Positions 15,563 through 23,552 of a stretch of 32,138 bases of DNA are shown in pieces. The notes beneath the pieces were generated by a model, which worked only from the letters and a program-made list of their open reading frames with translations, was not told the DNA's origin and did not search any database. This stretch comes from UBA4717 sp045577925 (lineage in GTDB: Bacteria; Bacillota; Clostridia; Oscillospirales; CAG-272), in the NCBI GenBank assembly GCA_045577925.1, contig JAZNJH010000014.1, positions 1 through 32,138 of the forward strand, given 5' to 3'. Within the stretch, counting starts at the first letter, position 1. Each line of letters opens with the position of its first letter. The position numbers and the translations under genes are program-made.

Positions 15563-16540
15563 ATGAAGCTTGAAATAAATAAAAAGGATTCGTTCTGCCT
15601 GCCGAAAAAGGAACTTACACGTGCGCTTGACGGAGCAGGCGAAGCAGATCTCAAGATACTGCTTGTCCTCTCCAGTATGACGGATGACGGAAGCTTTGAT
15701 ACGCAACAGATAAGAAGCGAATGTGCAGCTCTTGCAGGGGTTAGCGAAAGTGATTTTGACAACTCTATTGCATATTGGAGAGGTGCAAGAGTATTAAAGC
15801 TTAAAAAGAACACCGGAAAAAACGAAGAAACAACGACAGGAAAGACAATTAAAAAGAGCCTTCTTGAAGACAAGCTTCCTGATTATACCGAGAAAGAGAT
15901 GTCGGATAAAATAGAAGCAACAAAAGGACTCAAAAAGGTTATAGACGAGTGCCAGCAGATAGTTGGCAAGATATTCTCGTCTGCAGACGTTTCGGTTATA
16001 GTGGGTTTATCAGACAGGCTCGGGCTTTCGGGTGAATACATAACCATGCTTGCTGCCTATTGTATGGGCATCGGCAAAAAATCACTCAGATACATAGAAA
16101 AAACAGCCTGCGCAATATACGACGATGGCATTGATACGCCCGAGAAGCTTGCTGGTTATATCGAGAAAAAAGAAAGAGTACACGAAAACTTTTCCAGAAT
16201 AAAGAAAATGGTCGGGGCAAATCAGAGGGAGCTCACCTCGAAGGAAGAAAAGCTTATAAATACGTGGCTTGATGAATACGGGCTTGATCTTGAGGTTATA
16301 AAGCTTGCGTATGAAATATCGGTAAGTCGAGTTGAATCGGGCGGCGGATATATCCCATATATGGGCGGAATAATCGATAACTGGCATCAGAAGGGGCTTC
16401 ATGATGCGAAAACTATAAAAGAAATGCACGCGGCATATAAAAAGAGCAGGGAAGAAAGTACCGGCGGCTTTGATGCCACGGATTTCTTTGACAAGGCAGT
16501 AAACAGAACGAAAAACAAAAAGAAAAAGCAGACCGTTTAA
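15563..16540 (+). CDS. DnaD/DnaB-like replication initiation protein
   Basis: A 325-residue protein with an N-terminal winged-helix-like part (about 10-75), a charged linker, and two DnaD C-terminal-type (DnaB_2) domains. The first lies around residues 125-195, the second around 215-285, ending in YMGGIIDNWHQKGL, which matches the YxxxIxxxW signature of the family. These proteins help load the replicative helicase at origins and during restart. It stands 27 bases before the DnaC/DnaI-like loader, the usual partner, which strengthens the call. The tail is lysine-rich (KNKKKKQ). Confidence 0.85.
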   Translation: MKLEINKKDSFCLPKKELTRALDGAGEADLKILLVLSSMTDDGSFDTQQIRSECAALAGVSESDFDNSIAYWRGARVLKLKKNTGKNEETTTGKTIKKSLLEDKLPDYTEKEMSDKIEATKGLKKVIDECQQIVGKIFSSADVSVIVGLSDRLGLSGEYITMLAAYCMGIGKKSLRYIEKTACAIYDDGIDTPEKLAGYIEKKERVHENFSRIKKMVGANQRELTSKEEKLINTWLDEYGLDLEVIKLAYEISVSRVESGGGYIPYMGGIIDNWHQKGLHDAKTIKEMHAAYKKSREESTGGFDATDFFDKAVNRTKNKKKKQTV

Positions 16541-16567
16541 AAAACGGGACTGCAATCGGAGCGTTTT

Positions 16568-17551
16568 ATGGGTTACAGCAGAGATAATTTCAGAAGAATA
16601 AAAGATGAGTTTTCAAAAAAACGTGCAGATGCATTGTCTGAAGCGGAAAACAGAATGAGTCAGCTTGAAAGAAAATATCCTGAGCTTAAAGAACTTAACC
16701 GTGTAATCTCGCAAACAGGCGGACGTATAATGGATGCGGTTCTTATAAAAGACGGAAAAAGCGTTGATGAGAAGCTTGCGGAAATTGAAGCTGATTATGC
16801 TGCTAACGTAGGATTCAGAAAGCAGTTTCTTGAAACCTACGGTTATCCGAGTGACTATCTTGATATTCATTTTGAGTGTCCTTTGTGTTCGGACGAAGGA
16901 TATGATGATACGGGAAAAATGTGCAAATGCATGAAGCGCGCGCTTGCGCTTGCAACGTATGAAAGCTCAGGTATCGGCAAGCTTATATCGAAGCAGAGCT
17001 TTGATAATTTCAGCTTTAAATATTATAAGAGTGGTCATGAGCGTGAGAATATAACAGACATTTATGATTATGCCAAGGAATATGCCGAGACATTCTCGTC
17101 AAAGACTTCGGAGAATCTGCTTTTCTGCGGAACGACGGGACTTGGCAAAACGCATTTGTCAACGGCAGTTGCAAAAACCGTTATAGACTCAGGCTTTGAC
17201 GTTGTCTACGTTACGGCGCAGAAGCTGTTTGACGATTTTGAGTGCGAAAAATTCTCAAAATCATATTCTGATACTCGTGGCGAGCTTACAGACAGATATT
17301 TTGACTGCGATCTTCTTATAATTGACGATCTCGGGACGGAAATGTCAACAACTTTTACGGTGTCATGCCTTTATAATCTCGTTAACACGAGAATCAATAC
17401 GGAAAAGCCTATGATAATAAACACAAATCTTGAAAAAGAGAAGATGCGCGAAAGGTATGCAGACAGAATAACTTCAAGGCTTTTCGGCGAATTTTCGGTA
17501 ATGCAGTTTGTTGGCGCAGATATACGCGCGCAGAAGCTTGACGAGGAATAA
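16568..17551 (+). CDS. Helicase loader ATPase, DnaC/DnaI-like
   Basis: AAA+ ATPase that delivers the replicative helicase. The N-terminal half (about 1-140) has a helical part and a probable zinc site formed by CPLC (104, 107) and CKC (119, 121). The ATPase follows with Walker A GTTGLGKTH (188-196), Walker B LLIIDDLGTE (249-258), sensor region INTNL and an arginine-finger zone DRITSRLFGEF. Length is 327 residues, close to DnaI. GGAG six bases upstream supports the ATG. Insertion-element proteins (IstB) share the ATPase, but the N-terminal zinc part and the DnaD neighbour favour a chromosomal loader. Confidence 0.88.
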   Translation: MGYSRDNFRRIKDEFSKKRADALSEAENRMSQLERKYPELKELNRVISQTGGRIMDAVLIKDGKSVDEKLAEIEADYAANVGFRKQFLETYGYPSDYLDIHFECPLCSDEGYDDTGKMCKCMKRALALATYESSGIGKLISKQSFDNFSFKYYKSGHERENITDIYDYAKEYAETFSSKTSENLLFCGTTGLGKTHLSTAVAKTVIDSGFDVVYVTAQKLFDDFECEKFSKSYSDTRGELTDRYFDCDLLIIDDLGTEMSTTFTVSCLYNLVNTRINTEKPMIINTNLEKEKMRERYADRITSRLFGEFSVMQFVGADIRAQKLDEE

Positions 17552-17553
17552 AA

Positions 17554-18213
17554 ATGATAAAAGCAGTGGTCTATGACCTTGACGGAACTCTTCTTGATAC
17601 GGTAAGCACGATAGCTTTTTATGGCAACAGTGCTATGAAAAAGTTTGGCCCGTGCGAGTTTGAGATTGACAGATATAAGCTTTTTGTCGGAAACGGAGCG
17701 AGAACGCTTATAATGCGCATGCTTGAAGCGGCAGGCGCTGATACTGAGAAGTATTTTGACAATGTATACACGTATTATAACGAAATATACAATGCAGACC
17801 CAATCGGACAGACAAAGCCGTATGACGGTATCTGCGAGCTGCTTGATGAGATAAACGCTCTTGGTATAAAACAGACGGTACTTTCAAACAAGCCCGATTA
17901 TGCAACCAAGGGTGTTGCAAAGAAATTTTTTGATAACGTTTTTGACGGCGTATTCGGTGGCAGAGACAAGGTTGAATTAAAGCCTCACCCAGGAGCCTTG
18001 CTTTCGATACTCGAAGAACTTGGAGTAAAGCCTCACGAATGTGTGTTCGTTGGCGACACATACGTTGATATACGTACGGGAAAAAACGCAGGGGCACATA
18101 CGATCGGCGTGCTCTGGGGTTTCAGAGACAGAGAAGAGCTTGAAGGAGAGGGTGCAGAGTATATAGTTTCCCATCCGTCTGAGATAGTTGATATAATCAA
18201 AAGTATAAAATAA
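17554..18213 (+). CDS. HAD-superfamily hydrolase, phosphoglycolate phosphatase-like
   Basis: A 219-residue phosphatase with nucleophile Asp8 and Asp10 in YDLDGTLLDT, motif II LSNK (about 109-112), motif III lysine in LKPHPG, and motif IV VFVGDTYVD. The helical cap after the first motif is of the Gph/PpaX type. Substrate is unknown: 2-phosphoglycolate, nucleotides or pyrophosphate are all used in this family. It starts two bases after the loader gene. Its stop codon (18211-18213) lies inside the left arm of the terminator. Confidence 0.85.
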   Translation: MIKAVVYDLDGTLLDTVSTIAFYGNSAMKKFGPCEFEIDRYKLFVGNGARTLIMRMLEAAGADTEKYFDNVYTYYNEIYNADPIGQTKPYDGICELLDEINALGIKQTVLSNKPDYATKGVAKKFFDNVFDGVFGGRDKVELKPHPGALLSILEELGVKPHECVFVGDTYVDIRTGKNAGAHTIGVLWGFRDREELEGEGAEYIVSHPSEIVDIIKSIK

Positions 18214-18246
18214 AGGAGAGCGTTTCGCTCTCCTTTATTTTATACT
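18202..18246. terminator. 21-bp perfect bidirectional terminator
   Basis: The arms 18202-18222 and 18226-18246 are perfectly complementary over 21 bp around a TTT loop, with A and T runs in the outer stem on both strands. The left arm includes the last codons and stop of gph. The right arm ends at the base before the stop of the convergent alaX-like gene (18247). One element closes both transcripts. Confidence 0.92.
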
Positions 18247-19416
18247 TTATAAATTTAATGCCTTTTCTATATCTTCTATTGTTGCCGCAATGCTTCCCGA
18301 TATCATAGTATCCGTGCCGCCGCCACGAGCAGAAAAACGCTCTCTCAATATAGCAGAGATTTCTCTCGGAGTCGGCTTAGCGCCTGCTTTTGCCGTGATA
18401 ATATACGTGTAGCTCCCGTCCCCTTTGTCACAGAATACTGCCGCGAAGCTTTCGGTTTTATCTGCTGCGGCATTTGCAAGCTCGCGTGCTTCGCCCGCGG
18501 CAAGTATGCCATCGAAAACTATTATCGGTGAAGCGCTTTCCCTAAGCGCATTTATACGCTCCTGTAAGCACATACGCCTGAGAGCTGACATATCACTTTT
18601 AAGCTTAGCACACTCATCAAAAAGACGAGTCACACCTTTGCACACGTCAACCTGTTTTACCGAAAGCATGTTTGAGATCTCGCGATTGCGCGTGTATCTT
18701 TCATTATAATCTGCAAGAGCACGGTAGCCGCATAGCATGTGTATGCGGATGCCGCCCTTGTAGTGAATAAAATCAAGAAGCTTGATAATACCAATCTCTC
18801 CCGTGCGCGATACGTGAGGCGCACAGCACGCACAGACGTCAACGCCGTCTATGGAAACTATTCTGACGTTTTCAAGAAGCTCAAGCTTGCTTCTGTATTC
18901 AAGGCCTTTCAGCTCATCGGCTGAAGGAAACTCGGCTTTGATTTCAATATTCTTATATACAATTGAATTTGCAAGCCGTTCTATATTATCAAGCTCATCG
19001 CGCGTGAGTACTCCGTCAAAATCAAGTGTAACGTCATCGTGCCCGAGGTGAAAACCGACGTTGTTAAGACCGTGAAGCTTTGATATAAGCCCCGATACGA
19101 TATGCTCGCCCGAATGGCACTGCATCTTTTCAAAACGGTTTTCAAAATCTATTTTGCCACGTACTTTGCTGCCTGCTTCTAAAGGAGCGTCAGTAAAATG
19201 TACAATAACACCGTCGCGCTCACGTACGTCGATGACGCGGCATGAGCCTATTACTCCCGTGTCGGCATACTGACCGCCCTCTTCGGGGAAAAAGGCAGTT
19301 TTGTCAAGCACTGTTTCGAAATAATCCTTATCTGATCTTTCGCATGAGAGGGCAAGCGCATCGAATTCACTTAAATATGCATTTGTATAATAAAGCTTTT
19401 CGGTTTTTTTAGTCAT
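18247..19416 (-). CDS. AlaX-like alanyl-tRNA editing protein with DHHA1 domain
   Basis: Free-standing editing protein that hydrolyses Ser- or Gly-tRNA(Ala). It has 389 residues: an AlaRS beta-barrel part (about 8-95, FFPEEGGQYADTG), the tRNA-SAD editing domain with zinc ligands HSGEH (101-105) and CAPH (Cys197, His201), and a C-terminal DHHA1-like domain ending with SARGGGTDTMISGS, where GGG replaces the usual GG. This is the long AlaX class. The frame opens upstream to 19497, but GGAAG before the ATG at 19416 marks the start. It is convergent with gph and divergent from the ECF cassette. Full AlaRS is excluded because the synthetase core is absent. Confidence 0.85.
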   Translation of the reverse strand: MTKKTEKLYYTNAYLSEFDALALSCERSDKDYFETVLDKTAFFPEEGGQYADTGVIGSCRVIDVRERDGVIVHFTDAPLEAGSKVRGKIDFENRFEKMQCHSGEHIVSGLISKLHGLNNVGFHLGHDDVTLDFDGVLTRDELDNIERLANSIVYKNIEIKAEFPSADELKGLEYRSKLELLENVRIVSIDGVDVCACCAPHVSRTGEIGIIKLLDFIHYKGGIRIHMLCGYRALADYNERYTRNREISNMLSVKQVDVCKGVTRLFDECAKLKSDMSALRRMCLQERINALRESASPIIVFDGILAAGEARELANAAADKTESFAAVFCDKGDGSYTYIITAKAGAKPTPREISAILRERFSARGGGTDTMISGSIAATIEDIEKALNL

Positions 19417-19516
19417 AATAATTACTTCCGTGTTTTTTGATATTTCAATTATAACAGTTATGAAAGATAATTGCAAGACGGTATGCTGTTGTAACATAAA
19501 CTTAATATAATCGCTA

Positions 19517-19545
19517 TTGCTAAAAGGCTCAATATGTGATAAAAT
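19517..19545 (+). promoter_or_regulatory. SigA-type promoter for the ECF sigma operon
   Basis: TTGCTA (19517-19522), 17-bp spacer, TAAAAT (19540-19545). It lies about 70 bases before the sigma factor start. Many ECF genes also have an auto-regulated promoter with an AAC-type -35; I did not find one. Confidence 0.6.
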
Positions 19546-19613
19546 GAAAAAAACGGTGAGTGTTTCACGGTTTGCACGTGTATAAATAATGAATTATGAG
19601 GGAAGGTGGCAAA

Positions 19614-20156
19614 GTGTCTGCCGACAACGAACTTTTTCGCAGATATATTGACGGTGATATAAAAGCTTTTGACGAAATAGTTAAAGCTTACCGCGAGAAT
19701 CTTATATTTTTTGTAATGCGCTACGTACGCTGTACTTCTCTTGCCGAGGAGATAGCGCAGGACGCTTTTGTTGAACTGCTTTTACATAAACACAGATATA
19801 ATTTTTCATGTTCGCTCAAAACTTACCTGTTTACCATAGCTAAAAATAAAGCTATAAATCATCTCAGACGTCAGAAATTTTTAAGCGATGAAGAGATTGA
19901 TATAAACACAAAGGCGGATGAGGAGGACCTTGCACAAAGGCTTATCAAGGACGAACAGAGCGCCATGCTCTATAAAGTGCTTGACAGGCTTAACGGTGAT
20001 TACAGATGTGCGCTTCATCTCGTGTATATTGAAAATCTTTCGTATGACGATGCCGGCAAGGTAATGGGCAAAAACAGAAAACAAATAGAAAACCTTGTTT
20101 TCCGCGCTAAAGCGGCGGCAAGAAACGAATTTGAAAAGGAGGGGGTTGTGCTATGA
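19614..20156 (+). CDS. ECF-type RNA polymerase sigma factor
   Basis: A 180-residue group IV sigma factor: region 2 (about 5-75; NELFRRYIDGDIKAFDEIVKAY, AEEIAQDAFVEL, LKTYLFTIAKNKAINHLRR) and region 4 (about 110-170; LNGDYRCALHLVYIENLSYDDAG, RKQIENLVFRAK). An ATG at 19596 extends the frame, but GGGAAGG seven bases before the GTG at 19614 favours the GTG. It overlaps the following membrane protein by four bases (ATGA), the usual sigma/anti-sigma coupling. The signal it answers is unknown. The third gene of the cassette suggests the cell surface. Confidence 0.9.
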   Translation: MSADNELFRRYIDGDIKAFDEIVKAYRENLIFFVMRYVRCTSLAEEIAQDAFVELLLHKHRYNFSCSLKTYLFTIAKNKAINHLRRQKFLSDEEIDINTKADEEDLAQRLIKDEQSAMLYKVLDRLNGDYRCALHLVYIENLSYDDAGKVMGKNRKQIENLVFRAKAAARNEFEKEGVVL

Positions 20157-20860
20157 AGAGTGAAAAAGAATTCTTAGACGGCGTATATGCAAAATACGAA
20201 AAAGAGCTTGAGCTTCGCCGCAAGCGTACTAAGATGCTTTCTATGTGTGCAACGCTTTCTGCTTGCGCTTGTGTTGCCATTATTGTAGCTATAAGGAGTG
20301 TGCCTGATATAAACAACGTAGCAGAGGACGCGGCACTTGCCGATGCGGCGTACGGATATACAACGCAGAACATGTATTCCTCCTCAAAAGAGCCGTCGGA
20401 AGAGGCTGTTTTAGAAATGGCAAAATCATATAAAGCGGCTGCAAAAGCGCAGATCACAGCCGATTATGCCGCAGATATAGCAGAAGACGGTATGTTGGTT
20501 TCCGAAGTAGCAGAGGCGGAAGAAGCGGTAGCTGAAGCAGACGAAGACAATGGAACACTATACAGTAATGCCGGCAAATTTACGTTCAATCTTTACACGT
20601 CAAATTCACAGACCGTGTATGAAGATAAAATAGAATATACAGATGAAGACGGTTCGCTTATCGCAACTGCATATTTAAACGATTTAAGAGGCTTTTCGTG
20701 CATCGGATGCACTTATCCGCAAGTATCAGAGGCCAACGGCGGATATTATATAAACCATAATATGAACGGTGAAAGTATAGTAATATTTTTGAGCGGAGAA
20801 CAGTACGAAAAAGAGCTTGCACAGTCTGTTGCAGACTCCATTGTATATAACGAAGACTGA
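20153..20860 (+). CDS. Single-pass membrane protein in anti-sigma position
   Basis: A 235-residue protein with a charged cytoplasmic N-terminus of about 26 residues (EKEFLDGVYAKYEKELELRRKR), one membrane helix (about 27-47) and an external region of nearly 190 residues. It has no HxxxCxxC zinc anti-sigma motif. The four-base overlap with the ECF gene, the helical N-terminus and the topology suggest it is the cognate anti-sigma or sensor. The stretch 95-135 is very rich in Ala, Glu and Asp; the last hundred residues look strand-rich (NLYTSNSQTVYEDKIEYTDEDG). No family name can be given with confidence. Confidence 0.7.
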   Translation: MKSEKEFLDGVYAKYEKELELRRKRTKMLSMCATLSACACVAIIVAIRSVPDINNVAEDAALADAAYGYTTQNMYSSSKEPSEEAVLEMAKSYKAAAKAQITADYAADIAEDGMLVSEVAEAEEAVAEADEDNGTLYSNAGKFTFNLYTSNSQTVYEDKIEYTDEDGSLIATAYLNDLRGFSCIGCTYPQVSEANGGYYINHNMNGESIVIFLSGEQYEKELAQSVADSIVYNED

Positions 20861-20876
20861 AAGGACGGTATATGTT

Positions 20877-23063
20877 ATGAAGAAGCTTTTTGCAACGATT
20901 GCTATAGTCTGTGCGCTTTCTATTTCGGCAGGCGCCGTAACACCATATCTGATAAGTCAGGATAAAGCCTTCTATGACGGCTCGGCTGTTATTTTGGATA
21001 AAGAAATACTGCCGCTTTCACAAGCCGACATTTCTTCTGCAATAGAGGCAAGCAGACGCGTTCTTCCCGACACTGCCGCATACGATGAATTCAGATATGA
21101 TTCTAATACCCGAACGGGTGAATACGGCGAGGAGATCACGCTGAATTTATATTGGACAAATAACGAGTCGGGAGATAATGCAAACGTCAGCGTTAATACG
21201 GACGGTTATATTATAAGCTTTTCAAAAAGTTACGAGAGAATAAGTGATAAACCCATTCCCGAAATATCGCAGGCAGACGCGCTGGATATAGCGTATAAAT
21301 TCGTATGCGCGGCAAATCCCGAAAGCGCAGAGTATTATAGCGTTGATTTTGCCAATGTAGATTACAGAAAATATAATGCAACTTATTCTGTAAGCTTTTC
21401 TGCAAACAAAAACGGCATAATGATACCGGGAGCAACGGCTCAGGTGACCGTATCATACCTTACGGGAGAAATATATTCTTATTCAACAAGCCTTGCATCA
21501 AATCTTGACTCTGCAAATGAAGAGCCGCTTGATGAAACAGAGGTGAAAGAACTGTTTGCAAAAAAATATCCGATGAAGCTTGAATATTCGGTAGCTTACG
21601 ACAAAATAGCAAAGAAATCCTACGTTGATCTCGTTTATGTACCATCCGGTACCGATAAGCTTATTAGCACCGCCGGCGAGCTTCTTGAGCGCATAAACGT
21701 TAAGGGCGGATATAAATTTGCGATGAATTCATCTGCCGCTATGGATTCGGCAGAAACTGAGTCTGCAGTTGAAGGCGCTTTCGGCCTTACGAGTGTTGAG
21801 TCTGCGGGAATAGAATATCAGGACACGTTCTATAAGCCTGAGGACGTAAGCATGCTTATTAAGGCTCATAGCGAAATGGTATTTGACGATGACAGCAAGA
21901 TAAAAGAATCTAATCTTTATAAAAACACTTCAGCCTATACGGACAATGTAACGTATAAGCTTTCGGTAAACTACGAATCTGAGGGATACAGTACGTGGGT
22001 TGAAATAAATGCCGAGACCGGAGAAATACTTGATTATTCAGCATATGACAAGAACTATGAAAAAAATCCCATTGAAGTTGAAGATATAGAAACCCTTACA
22101 GACGAATTCAAAGCTATATCCGATAAGCTTGTGAAAAAGCTTTACCCTGATACTTATGCTGAGTACGTGCTTGATGATAACGGCGTCTATATTCCCGATG
22201 AAATAAATACATGGAATGGAATAGGATTTGTTTATACCCGATACAATCAGGGACTGCCCTTTGAAAGAGATGCAATCGGAATCGTTGTAAGACTCGGAAA
22301 CAAAAAGGTTACAAGCATAAGCTACAATTACAGCGACTGCGAATTTCCGTCTGCTGAGGGAATAATATCAGCAGAAGACGCGCTTGAAATATATACTAAA
22401 AACGTTGGTATTGAACCTATGCTTTATCCCGCAGTCAAGCTTGACGAGGGTAAAATATACGTAGCTTCGGGCGACACGACCACCGCGAAAAAGCGCCTGT
22501 TTATCGGATACGGCTATACTTACGGAAACTATAAAATTGACGCTCATACGGGCGAAAGCGACAGTGTTGTTACAGAACCCGAGTACTTCAAAAATATCGC
22601 GTTTACAGACGTAAATGATGCTGCTCTTCATAAAAAGCTTAATACTCTTGCAGATATGAATATCATAAAGCGAACAGATAAATTCGAGCCGGAGCGAACA
22701 ATGACTCAGGGTGAATATGCACAGATGCTGCAAAGCGTGCTTCCTATTCCCGAGGTCTATGCATCAAGCGGAGATGACACGGCGGTATTTGGTGAAAACT
22801 ATGATCCCGCAAAGACGCTTACGCGTGCAAACGCTGTAAAGGCTATCGTTTATGCAAAGGGATACTCTGAGGTAGCAGAGCTTGAGGGGATATACGTAAC
22901 GCGCTTTGAAGATGATGAAATGATACCAGCTGACGTAAAAGGATACGTTGCAATAGCGCAGGGACTGGGGCTTCTTTATAAAGTGAGATCAAATTTCATG
23001 CCCGACGCGGAAGTTACAAAAGCCTTTGCGGCAGAGCTTATCCATGCCGAGGTATGCAGATAA
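20877..23063 (+). CDS. Secreted YcdB/YcdC-like protein with C-terminal S-layer homology domains
   Basis: An exported surface protein of 728 residues. The signal peptide is about 1-20 (KKLFATIAIVCALSISAGA). The body (about 40-560) contains repeated PepSY-like or YcdB/YcdC units, seen as SQADALDIAYKFV, YSVSFSANKNGI, VSYLTGEIYSYS and INAETGEILDYSAYDKNYE. The C-terminus (about 575-728) has SLH-type repeats (FTDVNDAALHKKLNTLADMNII, TRANAVKAIVYAKGYSE, VKGYVAIAQGLGLL) that would bind secondary wall polymer. AAGGACGG eight bases upstream fixes the ATG. Third in the cassette with the ECF sigma gene, so it may be the target or the sensor ligand. Its exact function is unknown. Confidence 0.8.
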   Translation: MKKLFATIAIVCALSISAGAVTPYLISQDKAFYDGSAVILDKEILPLSQADISSAIEASRRVLPDTAAYDEFRYDSNTRTGEYGEEITLNLYWTNNESGDNANVSVNTDGYIISFSKSYERISDKPIPEISQADALDIAYKFVCAANPESAEYYSVDFANVDYRKYNATYSVSFSANKNGIMIPGATAQVTVSYLTGEIYSYSTSLASNLDSANEEPLDETEVKELFAKKYPMKLEYSVAYDKIAKKSYVDLVYVPSGTDKLISTAGELLERINVKGGYKFAMNSSAAMDSAETESAVEGAFGLTSVESAGIEYQDTFYKPEDVSMLIKAHSEMVFDDDSKIKESNLYKNTSAYTDNVTYKLSVNYESEGYSTWVEINAETGEILDYSAYDKNYEKNPIEVEDIETLTDEFKAISDKLVKKLYPDTYAEYVLDDNGVYIPDEINTWNGIGFVYTRYNQGLPFERDAIGIVVRLGNKKVTSISYNYSDCEFPSAEGIISAEDALEIYTKNVGIEPMLYPAVKLDEGKIYVASGDTTTAKKRLFIGYGYTYGNYKIDAHTGESDSVVTEPEYFKNIAFTDVNDAALHKKLNTLADMNIIKRTDKFEPERTMTQGEYAQMLQSVLPIPEVYASSGDDTAVFGENYDPAKTLTRANAVKAIVYAKGYSEVAELEGIYVTRFEDDEMIPADVKGYVAIAQGLGLLYKVRSNFMPDAEVTKAFAAELIHAEVCR

Positions 23064-23068
23064 AATAC

Positions 23069-23097
23069 AAAAAGCACCGATACTGTCGGTGCTTTTT
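23069..23097 (+). terminator. Terminator of the ECF/SLH operon
   Basis: AAAAAGCACCGA (23069-23080), loop TACTG, TCGGTGCTTTTT (23086-23097): a perfect 12-bp stem ending in a T run six bases after the stop codon. Confidence 0.9.
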
Positions 23098-23116
23098 ATA
23101 TCAAAAAATCATATCC

Positions 23117-23200
23117 ATATGCCGCAAGGCATATTTCACATTGCGAAGCAATATTTCACGCACAAAGTTCATTTCACAAATCCCGAAGGGATTTATTTCA
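23117..23200. repeat. Array of small hairpins separated by ATTTCAC
   Basis: Four short units alternate with a conserved linker. Unit 1: ATATGCC-gcaa-GGCATAT (23117-23134, a GNRA-type loop). Unit 2: ATTGC-gaa-GCAAT (23140-23152). Unit 3: a poorly paired 11-mer (23160-23170). Unit 4: AAATCCC-gaa-GGGATTT (23178-23194). The linker ATTTCAC occurs at 23133, 23153 and 23171, and as ATTTCA at 23195. The stems differ in sequence while the linker is kept. The array lies between two terminators, one for each strand, so little transcription should cross it. I recall similar ATTTCAC-linked hairpins in other Clostridia genomes, but I know of no established function. Confidence 0.75.
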
Positions 23201-23203
23201 TTG

Positions 23204-23233
23204 AAAAAAGCACTGCTATTGCAGTGCTTTTTT
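23204..23233. terminator. Bidirectional terminator after the tRNA genes
   Basis: AAAAAAGCACTGC (23204-23216), loop TATT, GCAGTGCTTTTTT (23221-23233) form a 13-bp perfect stem with A and T runs on both sides. On the minus strand it lies five bases after the tRNA-His CCA end, so it should end the tRNA transcript. On the plus strand it closes the hairpin array. Confidence 0.85.
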
Positions 23234-23237
23234 CTGA

Positions 23238-23315
23238 TGGGGTGAGATATCGGATTCGAACCGACGGCCTTCAGGGCCACAACCTGACGCTCTAACCAAC
23301 TGAGCTAATCCCACC
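23238..23315 (-). tRNA. tRNA-His (GTG)
   Basis: Cloverleaf on the minus strand. The gene encodes the extra G-1 at 23315, opposite C73, the identity mark of histidine tRNA. Acceptor GTGGGAT pairs with ATCTCAC. The D arm is GCTC/GAGC, the anticodon stem TCAGG/CCTGA with loop TTGTGGC (anticodon GTG), and the T arm GTCGG-TTCGAAT-CCGAT. CCA is encoded at 23240-23238. It lies three bases after the tRNA-Arg and is presumably co-transcribed. Confidence 0.95.
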
Positions 23316-23318
23316 ATA

Positions 23319-23395
23319 TGGCGTACCTTGAGGGACTCGAACCCCCGACCTACTGCTTAGAAGGCAGTTGCTCTATCCAGCTGAGCTAAAGGTAC
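23319..23395 (-). tRNA. tRNA-Arg (TCT)
   Basis: Cloverleaf on the minus strand. Acceptor GTACCTT pairs with AAGGTAC, D arm GCTC/GAGC, anticodon stem ACTGC/GCAGT with loop CTTCTAA (anticodon TCT, reading AGA/AGG), T arm with TTCGAGT, and encoded CCA at 23321-23319. AGA is the dominant arginine codon of the genes here, so this tRNA should be in heavy use. Confidence 0.95.
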
Positions 23396-23417
23396 GTGTT
23401 TTGTGTCAACGCAAGAT

Positions 23418-23446
23418 ATTATACCATAACACATTTAGCTTGTCAA
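23418..23446 (-). promoter_or_regulatory. Perfect consensus promoter of the tRNA-Arg/His pair
   Basis: On the minus strand: TTGACA (23446-23441), exactly 17 bp, TATAAT (23423-23418). This is full consensus for SigA and lies about 23 bases before the tRNA-Arg 5' end, as expected for a strongly expressed stable RNA. Confidence 0.95.
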
Positions 23447-23505
23447 TAGCTTTTCAGACATTTTTTCAAGATTTTTCGTATATATAATTGTGTAAAACAA
23501 TACCT

Positions 23506-23545
23506 GTAAATACAGTATTTACTGACGATAATGACGAAATTCGTC
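23506..23545. promoter_or_regulatory. Two perfect palindromes upstream of the pepD promoter
   Basis: GTAAATAC-a-GTATTTAC (23506-23522) and GACGAA-a-TTCGTC (23533-23545) are both perfect dyads with one central base. The second ends seven bases before the -35 box. The two have different sequence, so two regulators or one chance hit are possible. Confidence 0.4.
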
Positions 23546-23552
23546 CTTGTGC

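Noticed and set aside
15502..15873. A 123-codon minus-strand frame opposite the dnaD-like gene.
   Set aside because: It overlaps rex and the dnaD-like gene, whose products are clearly real. Composition matches a reversed coding strand.
16568..17551. IstB-type insertion sequence ATPase.
   Set aside because: No transposase or inverted repeats nearby. The N-terminal zinc region and DnaD partner fit a chromosomal helicase loader.
23117..23200. CRISPR array as an explanation for the evenly spaced repeat.
   Set aside because: The constant element is only 7 bases, the variable units are self-complementary, and there are no cas genes.
23026..23295. Open frame of 89 codons over the terminator, hairpin array and tRNA-His.
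   Set aside because: It runs through a terminator and a tRNA on the other strand, with no ribosome site. The peptide is an artefact of the ATTTCAC repeats.
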